A DNA stretch of 64,000 nt from positions 186,001 through 250,000 of the forward strand of contig LLCB01000021.1 of the NCBI GenBank assembly GCA_001414345.1, written 5' to 3'. The translations under genes and the position numbers were made by a program. Each line of letters begins with the position of its first letter. Within the stretch, counting starts at the first letter, position 1. Positions 60,999-64,000 of the stretch are shown here, piece after piece. Source of the stretch: Hymenoscyphus infarciens (taxonomy: Eukaryota > Ascomycota > Leotiomycetes > Helotiales > Helotiaceae). Under the pieces are notes generated by a model. It was not told the origin of the DNA and made no database searches. It saw only the letters and a program-made list of their open reading frames with translations.

Positions 60999-61791
60999 TC
61001 AAGGCGTAACTCCATTAACCAGTCTCTCCCCTTGTCCATTCTCCCCGGAATTTTCCTCCCCCTCCAACCTCCAATCCCTAACCGCCCCCTTCCAATCACT
61101 AACTCTACCATTCGTAATCCTAACCACCACAACCCGCACTCCCTCTCCTTCAATAAAGCTCCCCCGTCCACCATCACAATCCTCCCTCTCCCTCCATGCC
61201 CCCTCCTCATCACCGGTAAACGTATTATTATCAATATGCTCCTCCTTATAATACCTCTCCTCCTCCGTGCCACCGTCCACTAGTCTCGCCTCCCCATTTA
61301 TCGTCGCAGAGATACTACTTATAGCACTCGTATTCAGATTTAACAATAAAGTAGCGAGCGAAGAACGCGTAGCTGCTGGAGGTGGAGAGCCGGTCGTTGA
61401 AGGGCGACGAGCGGAGGTAGTTGGAGGACGATGAGAAACCCAGTCGTGGACCAACAGGGAGACGTGCGGGTTTGAGATTAGATTTAGCGTTTTGCGGGAT
61501 GTTGGGTGGGTGGTCATTATTATCGTTGGAGAGGTGCTGTAGGGTGAGGTGGGGAGGTAGGTGTAGTTCATTAGGGAAACGTGGGGATATTGATTTAGGG
61601 TTGTTGCGAGGTGGAGCTGGGAGGCCAAGTTAGCATATAGCTCTGAGAATGAGGAGTCAAAGAGGAGTAGGCTGGCATACGAATCGTGCGTTCTGTAGAC
61701 ATTGGGCTACTTCGTCTGGGAGGGTATTGGTGATTTGGAGGTGGGTGGTACCAGCCGAGGGCTCGGAGACGAGGGGCGCTTCTGTCGCCAT
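60999..61791 (-). CDS. Pyridoxamine 5'-phosphate oxidase-like (FMN-binding split barrel) protein
   Basis: Member of the fungal PNPOx-like family related to yeast YLR456W/YPR172W, presumed FMN-binding; true pyridoxamine phosphate oxidase activity is doubtful for this subfamily. Exon 1 61791-61681 (37 codons) and exon 2 61616-60999 (205 codons plus stop) give 242 aa. The 64-nt intron has a GTATGC donor, TGCTAAC branch site and CCCAG acceptor, and joins in phase 0. Residues ~27-95 (LPDEVAQCLQNARFLHLATT, YPHVSLMNYTYLP, TIIMTTHPTSRKTLNLISNP, VSLLVHDW) form the start of the split barrel. The middle is Ser/Thr/Pro-rich and the C-terminus, Gly/Glu/Arg-rich, may be partly misread if a late intron was missed. 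ATG at 61791 is the first in-frame start. Confidence 0.82.
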
Positions 61792-62260
61792 GGTTGAATG
61801 TTGTTATGATCGATCAGGCAGAGAGTATTTGGATTGAAGCTCCTTCCAGCTTTTACTTTCTCTTGTTCGTGAGAACGCGTTGAGTTTTTGGTTGTGGGGT
61901 TGTTTGAGAAGACATTTGGAGCGAGGGGCAGGTTTAAGCTTGGGCGAGGGGTCAATATCCCTGTCGATTCTCAAGTGAACCTTTTCTCTCCAGCAATTGA
62001 TATCAAGGACAAAGTATCTTTTAACCATTGTAGTAGACTACTTGGAACTCAACAGCAACCGAAAGGAGATAGTTCTACTTTCTACACTTCTAAGACATAT
62101 AAAATATCTTTCCGCTGAGATCCCGCCTTCAGCCTTCAACCCCACCTATGACTCCACACCCGGGCAGAAAATCCCAGATAAAAGACCCACAACGGACACA
62201 CAGGATTTAGAGTTGCAAATAAGAAACAGTTTTCCATCAAAAAGAAACTTCTCTCTCATA
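61792..62260. other. Intergenic: upstream flank of the PNPOx-like gene, before the tRNA
   Basis: 470 bp with only short, domainless frames. It must hold the promoter of the minus-strand PNPOx-like gene. No motif assigned. Confidence 0.5.
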
Positions 62261-62378
62261 GGACAGATGGCCGAGTGGTTATGGCGCGTGACTCAAGTAG
62301 CTTCTGGCTTCTTCGTTGATTCAATCAATGAGTATTCTCGTAGGGCAACCTGCAGGGGTTCGAATCCCCTTCTGTTCA
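62261..62378 (+). tRNA. tRNA-Leu (CAA) with a 37-nt intron
   Basis: Class II tRNA. The 7-bp acceptor stem is GGACAGA (62261-62267) with TCTGTTC (62371-62377). The D arm is GCCGAGTGGTTATGGC. The anticodon CAA is at 62294-62296, followed by G37. The intron 62298-62334 contains TTGA able to pair with the anticodon region. The long variable arm is AGG-GCAA-CCT, and the T arm is AGGGGTTCGAATCCCCT. The discriminator is A. B-box GGTTCGAATCC and A-box TGGCCGAGTGG are both present. The anticodon stem CGTGA/TCTCG has one T-T mismatch. Isotype follows from the anticodon; intron ends are inferred from the canonical position after base 37. Confidence 0.93.
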
Positions 62379-62386
62379 ACGGACAC

Positions 62387-62395
62387 TTTCTTTTT
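62387..62395 (+). terminator. RNA polymerase III T-run terminator of the tRNA
   Basis: TTTCTTTTT lies 9 nt after the discriminator base, the usual place for Pol III termination. Confidence 0.75.
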
Positions 62396-63472
62396 AGCTT
62401 CTTTGGGGCACAGCATGATATTTTGGCGAATTTCCAAGTTGAGTTTGTATAAGGATATTTGAGAGGCAAAGCTGGAAAGTGAAGCGAGCTCAGTACCAGT
62501 GGTAATTCAAGCAATTAGTAGTATTGAAGATAGCCTACAAAGGATCTACCGAGTATGTTTTACCTGTATCTTTTGTCTAGAATAAATATATTAAGTGAAG
62601 AAAAGTATAATCCGACTTAGAGTGCCTTTTATAGCAGGTAGGTTATAAGCAAACGGTAAGCCGAGATAAATCGAAGTACCTCTGAGAGATGTATTGACTA
62701 CGCAGAGAGAGAAAAGAGGAACTAATGGAAAGCGTCTACCTTACTTGCTGTGACAGACAAGAATTAGTATCCCCTTTCCCCAAAGCCCCCGCATTGTAAA
62801 TGCTTGGTACTGAACCGGAATCCAAAATATGTTTCACCTCTCTCTCTTCGGACGTCTTTTCGAACTCACGAGACAGGATAGAGCCAAGAGCTCGGGCTTG
62901 AGTCAAATCTTTTAATGGCAAAAGGGTTTTCTAGCTAAGCAAATGGCACGTCTTGAACCAGTTTCGAGGATTGGGGCTGGCACTGAAGAGTTGAGACTGC
63001 GGGTTAATCCGGGCCAAGCCTTTGATTTCCCTTCTCTGATGTCGGGTCTGACTCTTTGGTTTGTAGGGGAGGCCGCAAGTGTCTTCAGATTTGGAATCGG
63101 AGCCGCTAGAGCTGTTGAGCTTAAGTTATGGTGGTGGTGGTGGTGGAGTTGTGATCCGATGTGGCTGTAAGGATGCGCTGGCCAAGGACGGGTCACGAGC
63201 GGAAAAGCCGGAGTTTTCGCCTCGGCATTTCTTGATGACGTAGAGCTTCCCCTGCAAAGAAAGAAAAGCTTAGATTCACAACTGACACGCATCTCTTTTG
63301 TCCTTGGTCTCTGCGTGCAAAAAGTAGCGTAAACTACTTATTCACCACTTGTTTTGTTTCCTGAATCGCGAGTTCATCTAAGCGTTGCGTTTAGACCTAA
63401 ATCTCCACAGGAACCATCCACCATTGGAAGCGGCAGTCGGCCCCTACCTTACCTCCTCGGATTTTTAGCTTA
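62396..63472. other. Intergenic with a GGT microsatellite, no supported gene
   Basis: Frames at 62943-63170 (plus) and 63292-62912 (minus) are antisense to each other around a (GGT)n run at 63,129-63,150, which produces poly-Trp or poly-His. I regard both as artefacts. Nothing else recognised. Confidence 0.5.
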
Positions 63473-63745
63473 GTGGCCGAGACCATTTTACCTTACGTCC
63501 CGTCGTCATCCATCTCCATCAACATCCAAGTCCAAGACCAAGAAAATCAGCAACCTTTCTTCAGCTCGACAACCACTCACTCCCCCTTCACCTCAAGTAA
63601 TGAACCCAGCCTCCCCCCTTTGATATTACTCGAGTACGACCTTTTCTTCGCGACCCTCGCCTACGCCTACTCACGTATCATCTCATATCAGTTGCAACAC
63701 ACACCTGCAGCTTCTTACTCGACGCTCGTCCTCGAAACGGTCAAG
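63473..63745 (+). CDS. Possible gene fragment at right edge, function not recognised
   Basis: An open frame of 91 codons with coding-like codon choice (LILLEYDLFFATLAYAYSRI, then YSTLVLETVK) ends at a good donor GTATGT (63746). A TGCTAAC branch site (63,832) and an acceptor at 63,855 follow. It has no in-frame ATG; the frame opens upstream of a GTG at 63473, so a 5' exon is either missing or upstream. Hydrophobic stretches suggest a membrane-associated protein. I do not recognise the family; the gene would continue past the window. Confidence 0.3.
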
Positions 63746-64000
63746 GTATGTGTGTTTGTCTCAACCCTGCCCTGAACATCCCACCAAATGTTTCGAAGAA
63801 TGCCCATACCGAAGAACTGGAAGTTTTCCATGCTAACAGATCTTCCATCTTAAAGGGTCCAGTTGCCACTCAATATCGATCATTTCATCTAATAATCTTA
63901 CTTACCCATACCAACCTCCATCATGGCTGGAATCCGTAGGTCCAATTGCATCCCTCCCTTGGGGAAGCCCTACTGACAACCCAAAAGGTGGTGCAATGGG

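Noticed and set aside
62912..63292. 126-codon minus-strand frame with poly-His
   Set aside because: Poly-His derives from the (GGT)n microsatellite; no domain and an antisense frame of similar quality exists.

Overview
This window is eukaryotic and comes from a filamentous ascomycete (Pezizomycotina). Short spliceosomal introns with GT...AG ends and CTAAC/CTGAC-like branch sites interrupt the genes, and recognisable fungal proteins are present. Long AT-rich tracts are strongly depleted of CpA and TpG, which is the signature of repeat-induced point mutation (RIP). The alternation of gene islands with RIP deserts would fit Leotiomycetes such as the Helotiales, but that placement is a guess and not shown by the sequence.

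Layout. 1-4263: N-terminal and central part of the TORC1 subunit Kog1/Raptor, minus strand, cut by the window edge. 7024-9116: a complete Tc1/mariner element with intact 90-bp inverted termini, TA target duplication and a RIP-destroyed transposase. 9593-14470: a 1565-aa kelch plus coiled-coil polarity protein of the Tea1/Kel1 type. 16.6-18.3 kb: a Ty1/copia relic and a 0.69-kb terminal-inverted-repeat element. 20.9-39.1 kb: an 18-kb RIP block with nested transposons. These include a Ty3/gypsy chromovirus relic, a Tad1-like LINE relic, five copies of a ~0.4-kb repeat and large inverted repeats. 42742-44400: casein kinase I. 46-49 kb: a second RIP/microsatellite block with small inverted-repeat elements.

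The right third is gene-dense. It holds a haloacid-dehalogenase-like hydrolase, an amino-acid permease divergently arranged with a DAO-type flavin amine/amino-acid oxidase (a foldback element lies between them), a two-finger C2H2 protein, a pyridoxamine-phosphate-oxidase-fold protein, a tRNA-Leu(CAA) with intron, and a possible gene fragment at the right edge.

How the genes relate. Kog1 (nutrient signalling), the kelch polarity scaffold and casein kinase I are conserved housekeeping regulators with no evident operon-like link. The permease and DAO pair could form a small amino-acid/amine uptake and oxidation unit, which is inference from position only. Everything between 20.9 and 39.1 kb is a transposon graveyard with no intact coding capacity that I can see.

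All gene models were spliced by eye. Repeat boundaries in RIP DNA are approximate unless a terminal repeat defines them.
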